Shown: piece by piece, positions 25,101 to 33,514 of the stretch
Layout of the letters: the number at the start of each line of letters is the position of its first letter
Position numbering within the stretch: the first letter of the stretch is position 1
Assembly (NCBI GenBank): GCA_905216145.1
Contig: CAJMST010000006.1
Location: 1-64,000, forward strand
Origin: an uncultured bacterium
GTDB lineage: Bacteria; Actinomycetota; Coriobacteriia; Coriobacteriales; Coriobacteriaceae
Length of the DNA: 64,000 nt
Direction: 5' to 3'
Translations under genes and position numbers: made by a program
Notes under the pieces: generated by a model
What the model saw: only the letters and a program-made list of their open reading frames with translations
Database searches by the model: none
Told to the model about the DNA's origin: nothing

Positions 25101-26630
25101 ATGAACGAGTCGTATCGCCTGGGCGAGCAATCAATCATCGCCCATCTTCAACGACTCGGGAACGGGGTCTCAACCGCCGAGCTCGATGTTGCCGCGCTGC
25201 CCACGGAACTGCGCGCCATCGGCGAGCAGCTACAAAAAACGTTCGCCATCCTGCAACAAGAACGCCAGCTGCTCGAGCGCAGCGCCTATATCGATTCGCT
25301 CACCAATCTTGGCAACCGTGGCGGGCTCGACCTCCACGCCGATCAACTCTGGCGCAAAGGCACCCCTTTCACCTGCGCCTATATCGACATCGATCACCTC
25401 AAGCATTGCAACGATACGTTTGGCCACGCCGAGGGCAACCGCTACATTCTGGGCATCTGCCGCGCGCTCACCGAAACAATGAAGCACGATGAGCTGCTGT
25501 TCCGTATCGGCGGAGACGAATTTGTACTCTTGTCGCCTGAGGCAGACGAATCCGAGCTCGAGCGACGTCTGGAGCGGAGGCGCACCGAAATTATCGAAGC
25601 AACATCGGACGGCAAAGCGCCCATGATCGCGAGCTTTAGTTTTGGCTGCTCGCGCGTCGACCCGCTTGCTGGCGATACGCGTCACCAGATGACCATGGAC
25701 GCCGACCGAAAAATGTATCGCTACAAGCTCATGAACCGCGTACAACAACCGAAAGAAGACAGCGCGCCGCAACGCCCGATCGCCGATCAGCCTCTCTGCA
25801 ACGACCGAGTGTTCCAAGCAATCTGCATGAGCTCCGAGACGCGCTATCCGTTTATCCTTAACCTCGATACCGGCGAATCGCAATGGTCGGTTAATGCCGT
25901 GCGCGATTTTAACCTGCCCTCCCAGCATCCCTACAACTCGCTCGATATTTGGCTTGCCCGCGTTCACCCCGAAGACCGCGACAATGTACGCACCGAGCTC
26001 GATATGGTGCTAAACGGCACGTGGCACTTCCACTACATGCAGTATCGCGTCATGGACGCCACCGGAAAATACGCACTTTGTGACTGTACGGGCTACCGCC
26101 TGGACGGCACCGATACCGAGCCCAGCATGTATGTGGGCATTATCGTCAACCGAAGCCTAGCGGATACGACCGACTCGGTAACGGGCCTGGGCGATGTCCA
26201 CGCGCTGGTCAACGCTATTGGAGAGATGCGCCGCGTGCCGCACGAGGCAGGCTTTATTGCCATTAAGGTCGACGATATCGCCGAGGTCAATGCCCGCTTT
26301 GGATTCGATGCAGGCGACCGCGTGCTCGCCGAAAGCGCCGCCTGCCTCATGGATTGTTCGCGCGGCAAGGGCCGCCTGTTCCGCTCGACGGGGCCGACAT
26401 TCGTGGCACTCTTCGATGAGCTCGGCCCCGAGGCAATCGATGAGATCGCAAGCGACATCGAACGGTTCCTGGGTTCTCCCGTGCTCATCGGCTCGCTTGA
26501 ATATCAGCCGCCCATTCGCGTGGCCACGCTCCATCTGGACGGCGTCGACCGTCAGCCTGTTTCCATTTTGAACGAGCTTAAAGCGTTGCTCGGGAAAGCC
26601 GTGCAGGTGCCAGGTACCAAACTGGATTAG
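25101..26630 (+). CDS. GGDEF-PAS-degenerate GGDEF protein
   Basis: 509 aa, start supported by AAGGAGG at 9 nt. Coiled coil (about 35-60), GGDEF domain with intact GGDEF at 137-141, PAS-like domain (about 235-360) and a second GGDEF-like domain (about 365-505) lacking the signature. Order and sequence match residues 1-470 of the preceding gene, so the two arose by duplication, one of them with an added GGDEF-EAL tail or this one without it. Likely a soluble diguanylate cyclase; the signal is unknown. 127 bp separate the genes. Confidence 0.9.
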   Translation: MNESYRLGEQSIIAHLQRLGNGVSTAELDVAALPTELRAIGEQLQKTFAILQQERQLLERSAYIDSLTNLGNRGGLDLHADQLWRKGTPFTCAYIDIDHLKHCNDTFGHAEGNRYILGICRALTETMKHDELLFRIGGDEFVLLSPEADESELERRLERRRTEIIEATSDGKAPMIASFSFGCSRVDPLAGDTRHQMTMDADRKMYRYKLMNRVQQPKEDSAPQRPIADQPLCNDRVFQAICMSSETRYPFILNLDTGESQWSVNAVRDFNLPSQHPYNSLDIWLARVHPEDRDNVRTELDMVLNGTWHFHYMQYRVMDATGKYALCDCTGYRLDGTDTEPSMYVGIIVNRSLADTTDSVTGLGDVHALVNAIGEMRRVPHEAGFIAIKVDDIAEVNARFGFDAGDRVLAESAACLMDCSRGKGRLFRSTGPTFVALFDELGPEAIDEIASDIERFLGSPVLIGSLEYQPPIRVATLHLDGVDRQPVSILNELKALLGKAVQVPGTKLD

Positions 26631-26704
26631 CACCGCGCCCGCACCGCCTCCCCCATCGTGCGATAATCCTCTGCAGAAGTCACCAAAAGCAGAGGGAGTT
26701 TGTG

Positions 26705-27328
26705 ATGAAGGTTCTTTTGGTCAATGGCAGTCCCAAGGCAAACGGCAACACCGCCCGCGCACTCGCCGAGGTCGCCGAGCAACTTAGCGCCGAGGGCATC
26801 GACAGTGAGGTGTTCCAGCTGGGCGCCAAGCCCATCCGCGATTGCATCGGCTGCGGCCAGTGCGGCAAGCTTGATGGGCGCTGCACCTTCGACGACGATG
26901 TGGTGAACGAGCTTATCGCCGCCGCCGAGCAGGCAGACGGCTTTGTCTTTGGCTCGCCCGTCTACTATGCGCACCCCAGCGGCCGCATCCTCTCGGCCCT
27001 CGACCGCGCCTTCTACGCAGGCGGCCGCGCCTTTGAGCACAAGCCTGGCGCCGCGGTCGCCGTTGCCCGTCGTGGCGGCACGTCGACCACGTTTGATGTA
27101 CTCAACAAGTACTTCACCATTAAGCAAATGCCCGTGGTCGCCTCCACCTACTGGAATAACGTGTTTGGTCGCGTGCCCGGCGACGCCGAAGGCGATGCCG
27201 AGGGTCTTGCCACCATGCGAAATATCGGCAAGAACATGGCATGGCTCCTGCGTTGCATCGAGGCGGGCCGTGACGCCGGCATCAACGCGCCCGAAGCAGA
27301 TCGCGCAATGACCAATTTCATTCGATAA
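26705..27328 (+). CDS. NADPH-dependent FMN reductase / iron-sulfur flavoprotein-like
   Basis: 207 aa from ATG at 26705 (AGAGGGAG at 6 nt; GTG three bases upstream is less well placed). Flavodoxin-like fold with VNGSPKANGNTA (FMN phosphate loop), the CIGCGQCGKLDGRC cluster typical of this family, and GSPVYYAHPSGRI. Members reduce flavins, quinones or nitro compounds; the cysteine cluster could bind an iron-sulfur centre. Followed at 8 bp by the structured RNA element. Confidence 0.88.
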   Translation: MKVLLVNGSPKANGNTARALAEVAEQLSAEGIDSEVFQLGAKPIRDCIGCGQCGKLDGRCTFDDDVVNELIAAAEQADGFVFGSPVYYAHPSGRILSALDRAFYAGGRAFEHKPGAAVAVARRGGTSTTFDVLNKYFTIKQMPVVASTYWNNVFGRVPGDAEGDAEGLATMRNIGKNMAWLLRCIEAGRDAGINAPEADRAMTNFIR

Positions 27329-27335
27329 ACCCAGC

Positions 27336-27507
27336 GGTGGTCACCTCGATGTTTCGTTAATGTCAGCGAAAAGCCAGCTGATGAGGCAAGGTGCCTTGAA
27401 AGAGGAGGGCGCTGGGCTTTTGCCCGCGCCCGACGATTGAAAGGCAGATTGCCCATCAGATGGCTTTGCAGCGTCGAGGTGACCGCCGTTCGTTAGAACG
27501 GCGGAAC
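27336..27507 (+). ncRNA. structured RNA element, copy 2 (complete)
   Basis: Long-range helix GGTGGTCACCTCGA (27336-27349) with TCGAGGTGACCGCC (27474-27487), one G-U pair. Inside are a CAAGG/CCTTG hairpin near 27388-27399 and a bulged hairpin GGGCGC-t-GGGC/GCCC-GCGCCC at 27407-27431. A terminal hairpin CCGCCGTTC-gtta-GAACGGCGG follows at 27483-27504. The terminal hairpin and the long helix share bases 27483-27487, so they may compete. It ends 5 nt before the ATG of the ArsC-like gene, whose only Shine-Dalgarno-like bases (GGCGG) lie inside the hairpin. Copy 1 (1-158) has no downstream co-directional gene, so the element may be a free RNA rather than a riboswitch. Confidence 0.7.
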
Positions 27508-27509
27508 AT

Positions 27510-27848
27510 ATGATCCAAATCTTCGGCACCAAAAAGTCCTTTGATACCAAGAAGGCCCAACGCTATTTTAAGGAGCGCCGCATTAAGGTGCAGTTTATTG
27601 ACCTTAAGGAAAAGGAGATGAGCAAGGGCGAGCTCACGAGCGTGATGCAGGCGGTCGGCGGCATCGACAAGCTACTCAACCCCAAGGCCAAGGACGAGGA
27701 GACGCTCGCGCTCATCCAGCACCTCACCCCCAGCCAGCGCTTTGACAAGCTGCTCGAGAACCAGCAGGTTCTCGCCGAACCCATCGTGCGCAACGGCAAA
27801 AAGGCCACCGTCGGTTATTGCCCCGATGTATGGGGAGCCTGGGAGTAG
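27510..27848 (+). CDS. ArsC/Spx-family protein lacking the catalytic cysteine
   Basis: 112 aa thioredoxin-fold protein of the arsenate reductase-like (ArsC/YffB/Spx) family: FGTKKSFDTKKAQRYFKERR at the N-terminus, LLNPKAKDEE in the middle, and the family's EPIVRNGKKATVGY near the C-terminus. In active members the loop after the first strand carries Cys (for example NCDT in YffB-type proteins); here it is SFDT, with no Cys. The only Cys is near the C-terminus (GYCPDV). Arsenate reduction is therefore unlikely; a regulatory or glutathione-independent role is possible. Translation starts within 6 nt of the RNA element's hairpin. Confidence 0.85.
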   Translation: MIQIFGTKKSFDTKKAQRYFKERRIKVQFIDLKEKEMSKGELTSVMQAVGGIDKLLNPKAKDEETLALIQHLTPSQRFDKLLENQQVLAEPIVRNGKKATVGYCPDVWGAWE

Positions 27849-27934
27849 CTTGTGTTATTTGCCGGCTCGTGGGTATAAGAGCAGGCGTTTGGCATAAGAT
27901 TCAACTGTAAGCCATGTCTAACAAAGGAGGGCAC

Positions 27935-29065
27935 ATGCCCAACAAACCCGTGAAGATCATCATGCTTACCGGATACCTCGGTGCCGGCAAGACCACGCTG
28001 CTCAACCACATCCTCGCTAACGACGGCGGCATCCGCGCCGCCGTGATCGTCAACGATATCGGCGAGATCAACGTCGACGCCAGCCTTATCGCCGACGGCG
28101 GCCTTTCCGAGACCGATGACCTCATCCCGCTCACCAACGGCTGCATCTGCTGCACGCTTTCGGATGACCTGGCCAACCAGCTGCAGGGCATCGCCGATTC
28201 GGGCAACTTCGACTACATCATCATCGAGGCATCGGGCATTTGCGAGCCTATCCCCATCGCCTACACCATCTCGAGCTTCTGCGACGAGGCCAAGGTGGGC
28301 GGCGAGCCCAAGCTCGCGCTCGACAACATCGTGGCCGTGGTCGACTGCGCCCGCATGTACGACGAGTTCAACGGCGGTCGCGACCTGCTGGCCGAGGATA
28401 TCGACGAGGACGACATCGAAAGCCTGCTCATCCAGCAGATCGAATTCTGCTCCACGCTGATCCTCAACAAGACCGATACCGTGACGCCCGAGCAGATCGC
28501 CGAGCTCAAGGCCATCGTGCGCAGCCTGCAGAAGGACGCCGTGATTGTCGAGGCCCAAAACGGCGAGGTCCCCATGGAGGAGCTGCTCGACACCGACCGC
28601 TTCGACTTTATGCGCGCCTACAACTCCGCCGCCTGGATCGAGGCCATGGAGCATCCCGAGGAGCACGACGACCCCGAGGTGCTCGAGTACGACATCGAGA
28701 CCTTTGTGTACTCGCGCCGCAAGCCGTTTGACCTGCAGAAGTTCACCAATTTTGTTGAGCAGGAGTGGCCCGACGAGGTCATCCGCGTCAAGGGTCCGCT
28801 GTGGCAGACCGGCGATCCGGACATGTGCTACATGTTTGAGCAGGCCGGCCACCAGATGCGCCTGATGGAGAACGGCCTGTTTGTCGATTCGGCGCCCGAG
28901 GGCGAGAAGCAGAAGATTATCGACGAGAACCCCGAGATCATGCAGATTTGGGACGACGAGACGGGCGACCGCATGACGAGCCTGTGCATCATCGGCCGTC
29001 ACATGGACAAGGATGCGCTCATCGCCTCCCTCGATGCCTGCCTGACCGACTGGCACCGCGCCTAG
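27935..29065 (+). CDS. CobW/COG0523 family GTPase (metal chaperone)
   Basis: 376 aa from ATG at 27935 (AAAGGAGG at 4 nt). P-loop GYLGAGKTTLL, the diagnostic metal-binding GCICC (CxCC), IIIEASGICEP and NKTD (G4) are all present, followed by the CobW C-terminal domain. COG0523 GTPases deliver zinc or other metals to target proteins; no Zur box or client gene is obvious here, so the metal is not assigned. Followed by a good terminator. Confidence 0.9.
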   Translation: MPNKPVKIIMLTGYLGAGKTTLLNHILANDGGIRAAVIVNDIGEINVDASLIADGGLSETDDLIPLTNGCICCTLSDDLANQLQGIADSGNFDYIIIEASGICEPIPIAYTISSFCDEAKVGGEPKLALDNIVAVVDCARMYDEFNGGRDLLAEDIDEDDIESLLIQQIEFCSTLILNKTDTVTPEQIAELKAIVRSLQKDAVIVEAQNGEVPMEELLDTDRFDFMRAYNSAAWIEAMEHPEEHDDPEVLEYDIETFVYSRRKPFDLQKFTNFVEQEWPDEVIRVKGPLWQTGDPDMCYMFEQAGHQMRLMENGLFVDSAPEGEKQKIIDENPEIMQIWDDETGDRMTSLCIIGRHMDKDALIASLDACLTDWHRA

Positions 29066-29105
29066 GTTTATCCAAGCGGGCATTTTTCCGCCTATGTAAC
29101 CGCCA

Positions 29106-29138
29106 AACCACCACGAAGGTGTTCTTCGTGGTGGTTTT
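29106..29138 (+). terminator. terminator of the CobW gene
   Basis: AACCACCACGAA and TTCGTGGTGGTT stem with TTTTTC after it. Confidence 0.9.
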
Positions 29139-29160
29139 TCGTTCTGAGCCAAGGAGATTC

Positions 29161-29760
29161 ATGTTCAACATTGTGCTGTATGCGCCCGAGATTCCGGCCA
29201 ATACGGGCAATATCGGCCGTACCTGCGTGGTCACCGGCGCCCGCCTGCATCTGGTGGAGCCACTGGGCTTCTCGCTCGACGACAAAACGGTACGTCGCGC
29301 CGGCCTGGGCTACTGGCAAAACTTGGACGTGACGACCTATGCCGGCTGGGAGGATTTCCTTGCACGCAACGGTCTCTCCCCTGCCGACGAGCGCCTACAT
29401 CTGCTGACCAAAAAGGCACGCCGCACCTATGCGCAGAGTACCTACCGCGATGGCGACTACTTGGTCTTTGGCAGCGAGAGCTCGGGCATTCCCGAGCCAC
29501 TGCTCGCCGCGGCGCCCGCGCGCTGCGAGCGCATCCCGATGCTGCGCGATTGCGACTCGCTCGATAACGCCGAGGCTTGGGAAGCTCACGAGGAATCGCT
29601 GGGGCATACCGAGAACGGCCACGAGGCCATCCTTCAACAAGACATCTGCGGCAACTTCGTCAACCCGGACGACTACCGCATCAGCGCACTCAACCTCTCC
29701 AACAGCGCCGCCATCGTCCTCTACGAAGCCCTGCGCCAAACAGGCTTTCCGGGAATGTGA
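29161..29760 (+). CDS. trmL: tRNA (cytidine/uridine-34-2'-O)-methyltransferase
   Basis: 199 aa SPOUT methyltransferase methylating the wobble ribose of certain leucine tRNAs. Start at 29161 with AAGGAG at 4 nt. Signatures: APEIPANTGNIGRTC at the N-terminus, VFGSESSGIPEPLL, and the knot region SALNLSNSAAIVLYEALRQ near the end. It is about 40 residues longer than E. coli TrmL because of an insert around EESLGHTENGHEAILQQD. The TGA stop lies inside a palindromic repeat (29754-29786) that separates it from the convergent UvrA-like gene. Confidence 0.93.
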   Translation: MFNIVLYAPEIPANTGNIGRTCVVTGARLHLVEPLGFSLDDKTVRRAGLGYWQNLDVTTYAGWEDFLARNGLSPADERLHLLTKKARRTYAQSTYRDGDYLVFGSESSGIPEPLLAAAPARCERIPMLRDCDSLDNAEAWEAHEESLGHTENGHEAILQQDICGNFVNPDDYRISALNLSNSAAIVLYEALRQTGFPGM

Positions 29761-29786
29761 CAAAGGAACTGTCCCTTTGTCACATT
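29754..29786. repeat. short palindromic repeat, stem type GTGAC, overlapping the trmL stop codon
   Basis: Perfect 13-bp arms AATGTGACAAAGG and CCTTTGTCACATT around AACTGTC. The TGA stop of trmL is at 29758-29760, inside the left arm. Same stem type as 33482-33514, 63003-63029 and 63309-63341. It may serve as a terminator for both convergent genes. Confidence 0.8.
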
Positions 29787-29789
29787 CGG

Positions 29790-32270
29790 TTATAGGTAGC
29801 GGCCGGTGATGCTTGCGGGGCAGGCTGCGATGTCGTCTGGCGTGCCGGCGCAGACGATTTGCCCGCCTGCATCGCCACCGCCCGGGCCCATGTCGATCAC
29901 GTAATCGGCGTTACGGATAAGGTCGAGGTCGTGTTCGATCACGATAACCGTGGCGCCCTTGGCAACAAGGCCGTCGAACACACTCAGCAACACCTGAACA
30001 TCGAGCGGATGTAGTCCGATCGTGGGCTCGTCAAACACAAACACGGCATCATCCTGCACGCGACCCATCTCGCTCGCAAGCTTAAGACGCTGAGCCTCGC
30101 CGCCCGAAAGCGCCGGCGTGGGCTCACCGAGCGTGAGATAGCCCAAGCCAAGGTCGTGCAAGGTCTGCAAGCGCGTCTGAACTTTCTTGAGCCCCACCGT
30201 GGCGTCGATGGCCTCGTCCACACTCATGTCCATGAGCTGCGGCAACGTAAGCAGACTCCCGTCCTTGCCCTCGCGATGGATATGCGAAGCCGCGTCTGCA
30301 TAACGTGAGCCGTGACATGCCGGGCAGACGATTTCGACATCGGGCAAAAACTGCACGTCGAGCGATATCGAGCCCGTGCCATCACACGTAGGGCAGCGCA
30401 AGGCGCCGGTATTGTAGCTAAAGGCGCCCGCCTTGTAGCCGACTGCCTTGGCCTCGGGCGTACGGGCGAAGGCGCGGCGCAGCTCATCATGGATGTCGGC
30501 ATAGGTTGCGACCGTCGAGCGCACGTTGGCACCGATGGGCGTGGCGTCAATCAGGTTGGCACGCGCAATGCCCTCGGCATCGATCCAGCGCACGTGGCGT
30601 GGCAAGCGCTCGCCAGCTGCCTGCGCCTTAAGCGCCGGGATGAGCGTCTCGAGCACCAACGTCGTCTTGCCCGAACCCGAAACACCCGTAACCGCGACCA
30701 AGCGACCGCGCGGAATATCGACTTCGAGCGGCTTGACGGTATGGATGGTATCGGTCGCCATGCGGATATGGCCCTGGTCGAACATTTCGTCGTCAGTCAC
30801 CTGCGGACGCAAGCGCTTGGGCTCGGCGCGCAAAAACGGCGCGATGCGGCTGCCCTGAGATTGTTCGACCTCATCTATCGTGCCAGTGGCAATCACATTG
30901 CCGCCGCCCGCTCCGGCAACGGGGCCCATCTCGACCAGATAGTCGGCTTCCGCCAGCACACGTGTATCGTGGTCGACAACAACCACGGTATTGCCGTCAT
31001 CCACCAGGTCGCGCATTACGCCCACCAAGCCGTCGACATTGGCAGGATGCAAGCCAATTGAGGGCTCGTCCAGCACATAGAGCACGCCTGTCGATCGGTT
31101 GCGCACCACGCGGGCGAGTTGCACGCGCTGGCGCTCACCCGTGGAGAGCGTGGCACCGGCGCGATCGAGCGAAAGGTAATCGAGACCCAGGTCGACCAGA
31201 CGACGAGCCGTGCTCAAAAACGAATCGCAGATATCCGTCGCCATGGGCCGCATCTCGGCCGGCAAGGATGCGGGCACCCCGCGCACCCACTCAATCGCAT
31301 CACCAAGCGTCATGGCCGCGGCCTGAGCCAGATTGATACCGCGCACCTGGGGCTGGCGCGCAGCCTCGGAGAGACGCGTGCCGGCGCAGTCACGGCATGG
31401 TCCCTCGCGCAAAAAGCGTGCAACGCGTTTGAGGCCCTTGTCGTCCTTAACCTTGGCGAGCGCATTCTCAACGGTATAGACGGCGTTGTAATAGGTAAAG
31501 TCGAGCGGCGTGGCGCCCTCGCCGTTTTTGGGAACGTAGAGAATGTGCTTCTTAACCGCCGGGCCGTGAAACACGATGTCGCGCTCTTGAGGCGTGAGCT
31601 GGTTAAACGGCACGTCGGTGCGCACGCCCATCTCGCCGGCCACCTGCTTCATCAGGTCCCACATGAGCGTGCCCCAGGGAAGCACCGCACCCTCGTTGAT
31701 GGTCTTTGACTCGTCGGGCACCAGGCTCGCCTCGTCTACCTCGCGCATGACACCGGTGCCGCCGCAGGTAGGGCACGCACCGCCGCTATTGAAAGCCAAA
31801 TCCTCGGCACTCGGCGCGTAGAACTCGCGGCCGCATGTCGGACACGTGAGCGACAGGCCCGCAGCCACGTTAAGGCTCGGCTCCACACGCGCCCCGCAAT
31901 GCGGGCACACGTGATGGGCGCAACGGCTAAAGAGTAGACGCAGGCTATTGTTGAGCTCGGTCATGGTACCAAAGGTCGAGCGCACGCCCGGTACGCTGGG
32001 GCGCTGATGTAATGCGAGCGCCGCTGGCACGTGCAGCACCTCGTCCACCTGGGCGTGCTCGGCCTGCGTCAGACGACGGCGGGTATAGGTGCTGAGCGCC
32101 TCCAGATAGCGGCGCGAGCCCTCGGCATAAAGAACCCCGAGTGCCAGCGAACTCTTGCCCGAGCCCGACACGCCGGCAATACCCACGAGCCTTCCCAGCG
32201 GGATATCAATATCGATGTCCTTGAGATTATGGACGCGTGCGCCACGTACCTCGATAGCCTGCGGGTTCAT
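29790..32270 (-). CDS. UvrA-like ABC ATPase (UvrA2/DrrC-type)
   Basis: 826 aa from ATG at 32270 (start typical of the family: MNPQAIEVRGARVHNLKDID). Two ABC ATPase modules: Walker A GVSGSGKSS and GVSGSGKTT, signatures LSTGERQRV and LSGGEAQRL, Walker B VLDEPSIGLHP and VFDEPTIGLHP. Zinc motifs CPHC...CPTC and CPTC...CPAC remain. At 826 aa it is shorter than UvrA (about 940-1000) and lies away from uvrB and uvrC, like UvrA2 paralogues linked to drug tolerance or DNA-damage accessory roles. Its start overlaps the 3' end of the AAA ATPase gene by 44 bp, so the two are probably co-translated. Confidence 0.9.
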   Translation of the reverse strand: MNPQAIEVRGARVHNLKDIDIDIPLGRLVGIAGVSGSGKSSLALGVLYAEGSRRYLEALSTYTRRRLTQAEHAQVDEVLHVPAALALHQRPSVPGVRSTFGTMTELNNSLRLLFSRCAHHVCPHCGARVEPSLNVAAGLSLTCPTCGREFYAPSAEDLAFNSGGACPTCGGTGVMREVDEASLVPDESKTINEGAVLPWGTLMWDLMKQVAGEMGVRTDVPFNQLTPQERDIVFHGPAVKKHILYVPKNGEGATPLDFTYYNAVYTVENALAKVKDDKGLKRVARFLREGPCRDCAGTRLSEAARQPQVRGINLAQAAAMTLGDAIEWVRGVPASLPAEMRPMATDICDSFLSTARRLVDLGLDYLSLDRAGATLSTGERQRVQLARVVRNRSTGVLYVLDEPSIGLHPANVDGLVGVMRDLVDDGNTVVVVDHDTRVLAEADYLVEMGPVAGAGGGNVIATGTIDEVEQSQGSRIAPFLRAEPKRLRPQVTDDEMFDQGHIRMATDTIHTVKPLEVDIPRGRLVAVTGVSGSGKTTLVLETLIPALKAQAAGERLPRHVRWIDAEGIARANLIDATPIGANVRSTVATYADIHDELRRAFARTPEAKAVGYKAGAFSYNTGALRCPTCDGTGSISLDVQFLPDVEIVCPACHGSRYADAASHIHREGKDGSLLTLPQLMDMSVDEAIDATVGLKKVQTRLQTLHDLGLGYLTLGEPTPALSGGEAQRLKLASEMGRVQDDAVFVFDEPTIGLHPLDVQVLLSVFDGLVAKGATVIVIEHDLDLIRNADYVIDMGPGGGDAGGQIVCAGTPDDIAACPASITGRYL

Positions 32271-33414
32271 CTTCTGTTCCGTCACCTTTATCACCCCACT
32301 CATGCCATAAAACGCGTTCGCGGATGTACTCGCCCAGCATGGGCACGGTAAACCGGACGAGGCCGTATCCGGCAGCCTCGATGACGCGCTCGCGAATCAG
32401 GCTTGCGCGATATTTGCTCGCCCAGCTTTGGGTGCGCTCGCAGCGCTCAATGATGTCCGCCATGCGCGTCGGCTTGTCCCCATCAGCCGCCATGGCCTCG
32501 ATAAAGAGGCGCTGCGGACTGCGCAGCCCGTAATACAAGGGAGCGTCAACCGCTTCGTAGAACTCGGAGACGGCATCCGTGTGCCCAGCCTCAACATCGC
32601 ACTCTTCAATGACCCGCGAGTCACGCCGGACAGCAGACCGCCACATGTAATATCCCACCAGCTGAACCATATAGGGATGCCCCATGCTCTTGTGTGCCGC
32701 AAGGTCCGCCGTCTCCGCGTCAACGTAAAGACCGGCGTCTTTGACCGTCTGGATATATGAATCACGCACCTTGGGCAAAGAGATCGCCCCCAGCGCACGC
32801 TGCTGGGCACGGCGCAAAAACGTCACGCTCGGCTCTTCGAGCAAGCCATCAACCATGCTGGGCAAGCCTGCAAATACCAGCGCAAGACCGCGCTGGTCGC
32901 TATCGGGCAAGCCCGTGGCATCTTGATCTCCGAGCACTTGCTGATAGAGAACGGCCAGCGCCGCCAGTTCCTCGATAGACGCAGATTGGGCCTCGTCAAT
33001 CGCAAACAGCAAGCCCTTTCCCGGCCCGAGTTTCTTGAGGCGCTCGTTGACCAGCCCTCGCAACGTCTCGCCCTTTGCTCGCGCCGCCTCGACCGACATC
33101 CGGCCAAACGACGGACCGAACTCCATTGACGTCACAACCGGCCTATTCGAGCGAAGCGCATCGGCCAGGCGGTCGCATAGGCCAAGCGAGGCGGAATCGG
33201 AGACAACCGCCCATCCACGCTCATTGGCGAGACGTTGCAGCTCCCGCAGGAGAACCGTCTTGCCGCAGCCGCGGTTTCCCGTAATGAGCATGAGCCTGCC
33301 CGGCGCTCCAGCGCCGTTATCGAGCCCCTCCTCGAAATCTTCGATGACCGACTCTCGACCGATGAGCATCGGAGGCCGCTTGCCTGCCGTTGGCTTAAAG
33401 GGATTTGGATTCAT
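32227..33414 (-). CDS. AAA-family ATPase (Orc1/STAND-like), unknown role
   Basis: 395 aa with GAGGAGG before the start. N-terminal LIGRESVIEDFEEGL box, Walker A GNRGCGKTVLL, Walker B LLFAIDEAQ, a sensor-like VFAGLP, and a C-terminal winged-helix-like region (SPQRLFIEAMAADGDKPTRMADIIERC). This resembles archaeal-type ATPases and stand-alone AAA proteins with a DNA-binding end. Overlaps the UvrA-like gene downstream, suggesting one functional unit. Its promoter region carries three TATACC repeats at 10-bp intervals. Function unknown. Confidence 0.8.
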   Translation of the reverse strand: MNPNPFKPTAGKRPPMLIGRESVIEDFEEGLDNGAGAPGRLMLITGNRGCGKTVLLRELQRLANERGWAVVSDSASLGLCDRLADALRSNRPVVTSMEFGPSFGRMSVEAARAKGETLRGLVNERLKKLGPGKGLLFAIDEAQSASIEELAALAVLYQQVLGDQDATGLPDSDQRGLALVFAGLPSMVDGLLEEPSVTFLRRAQQRALGAISLPKVRDSYIQTVKDAGLYVDAETADLAAHKSMGHPYMVQLVGYYMWRSAVRRDSRVIEECDVEAGHTDAVSEFYEAVDAPLYYGLRSPQRLFIEAMAADGDKPTRMADIIERCERTQSWASKYRASLIRERVIEAAGYGLVRFTVPMLGEYIRERVLWHEWGDKGDGTEDEPAGYRGTWRTRP

Positions 33415-33448
33415 GTCGGCCTCCTCGGATCGGTAAACCCTGGTAATA

Positions 33449-33480
33449 GTTATACCAACTTATACCGAGTTATACCAATA
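33449..33480 (-). promoter_or_regulatory. three 10-bp-phased TATACC repeats upstream of the AAA ATPase gene
   Basis: TATACC occurs at 33451, 33461 and 33471, exactly one helical turn apart. On the minus strand these read GGTATA, and TTGGTA-18-TATAAC could serve as -35/-10. The site is 35-66 bp before the start codon. Likely an operator for a protein binding one DNA face. Confidence 0.6.
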
Positions 33481-33481
33481 G

Positions 33482-33514
33482 CATGTAACAAAGGAACTGC
33501 CCCTTTGTCACATG
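33482..33514. repeat. short palindromic repeat, stem type GTGAC, overlapping a stop codon
   Basis: CATGTaACAAAGG pairs with CCTTTGTCACATG, with one mismatch and the loop AACTGCC. The stop of the TetM-like gene (33508-33510) lies in the right arm, as in the copy at trmL. Confidence 0.75.
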
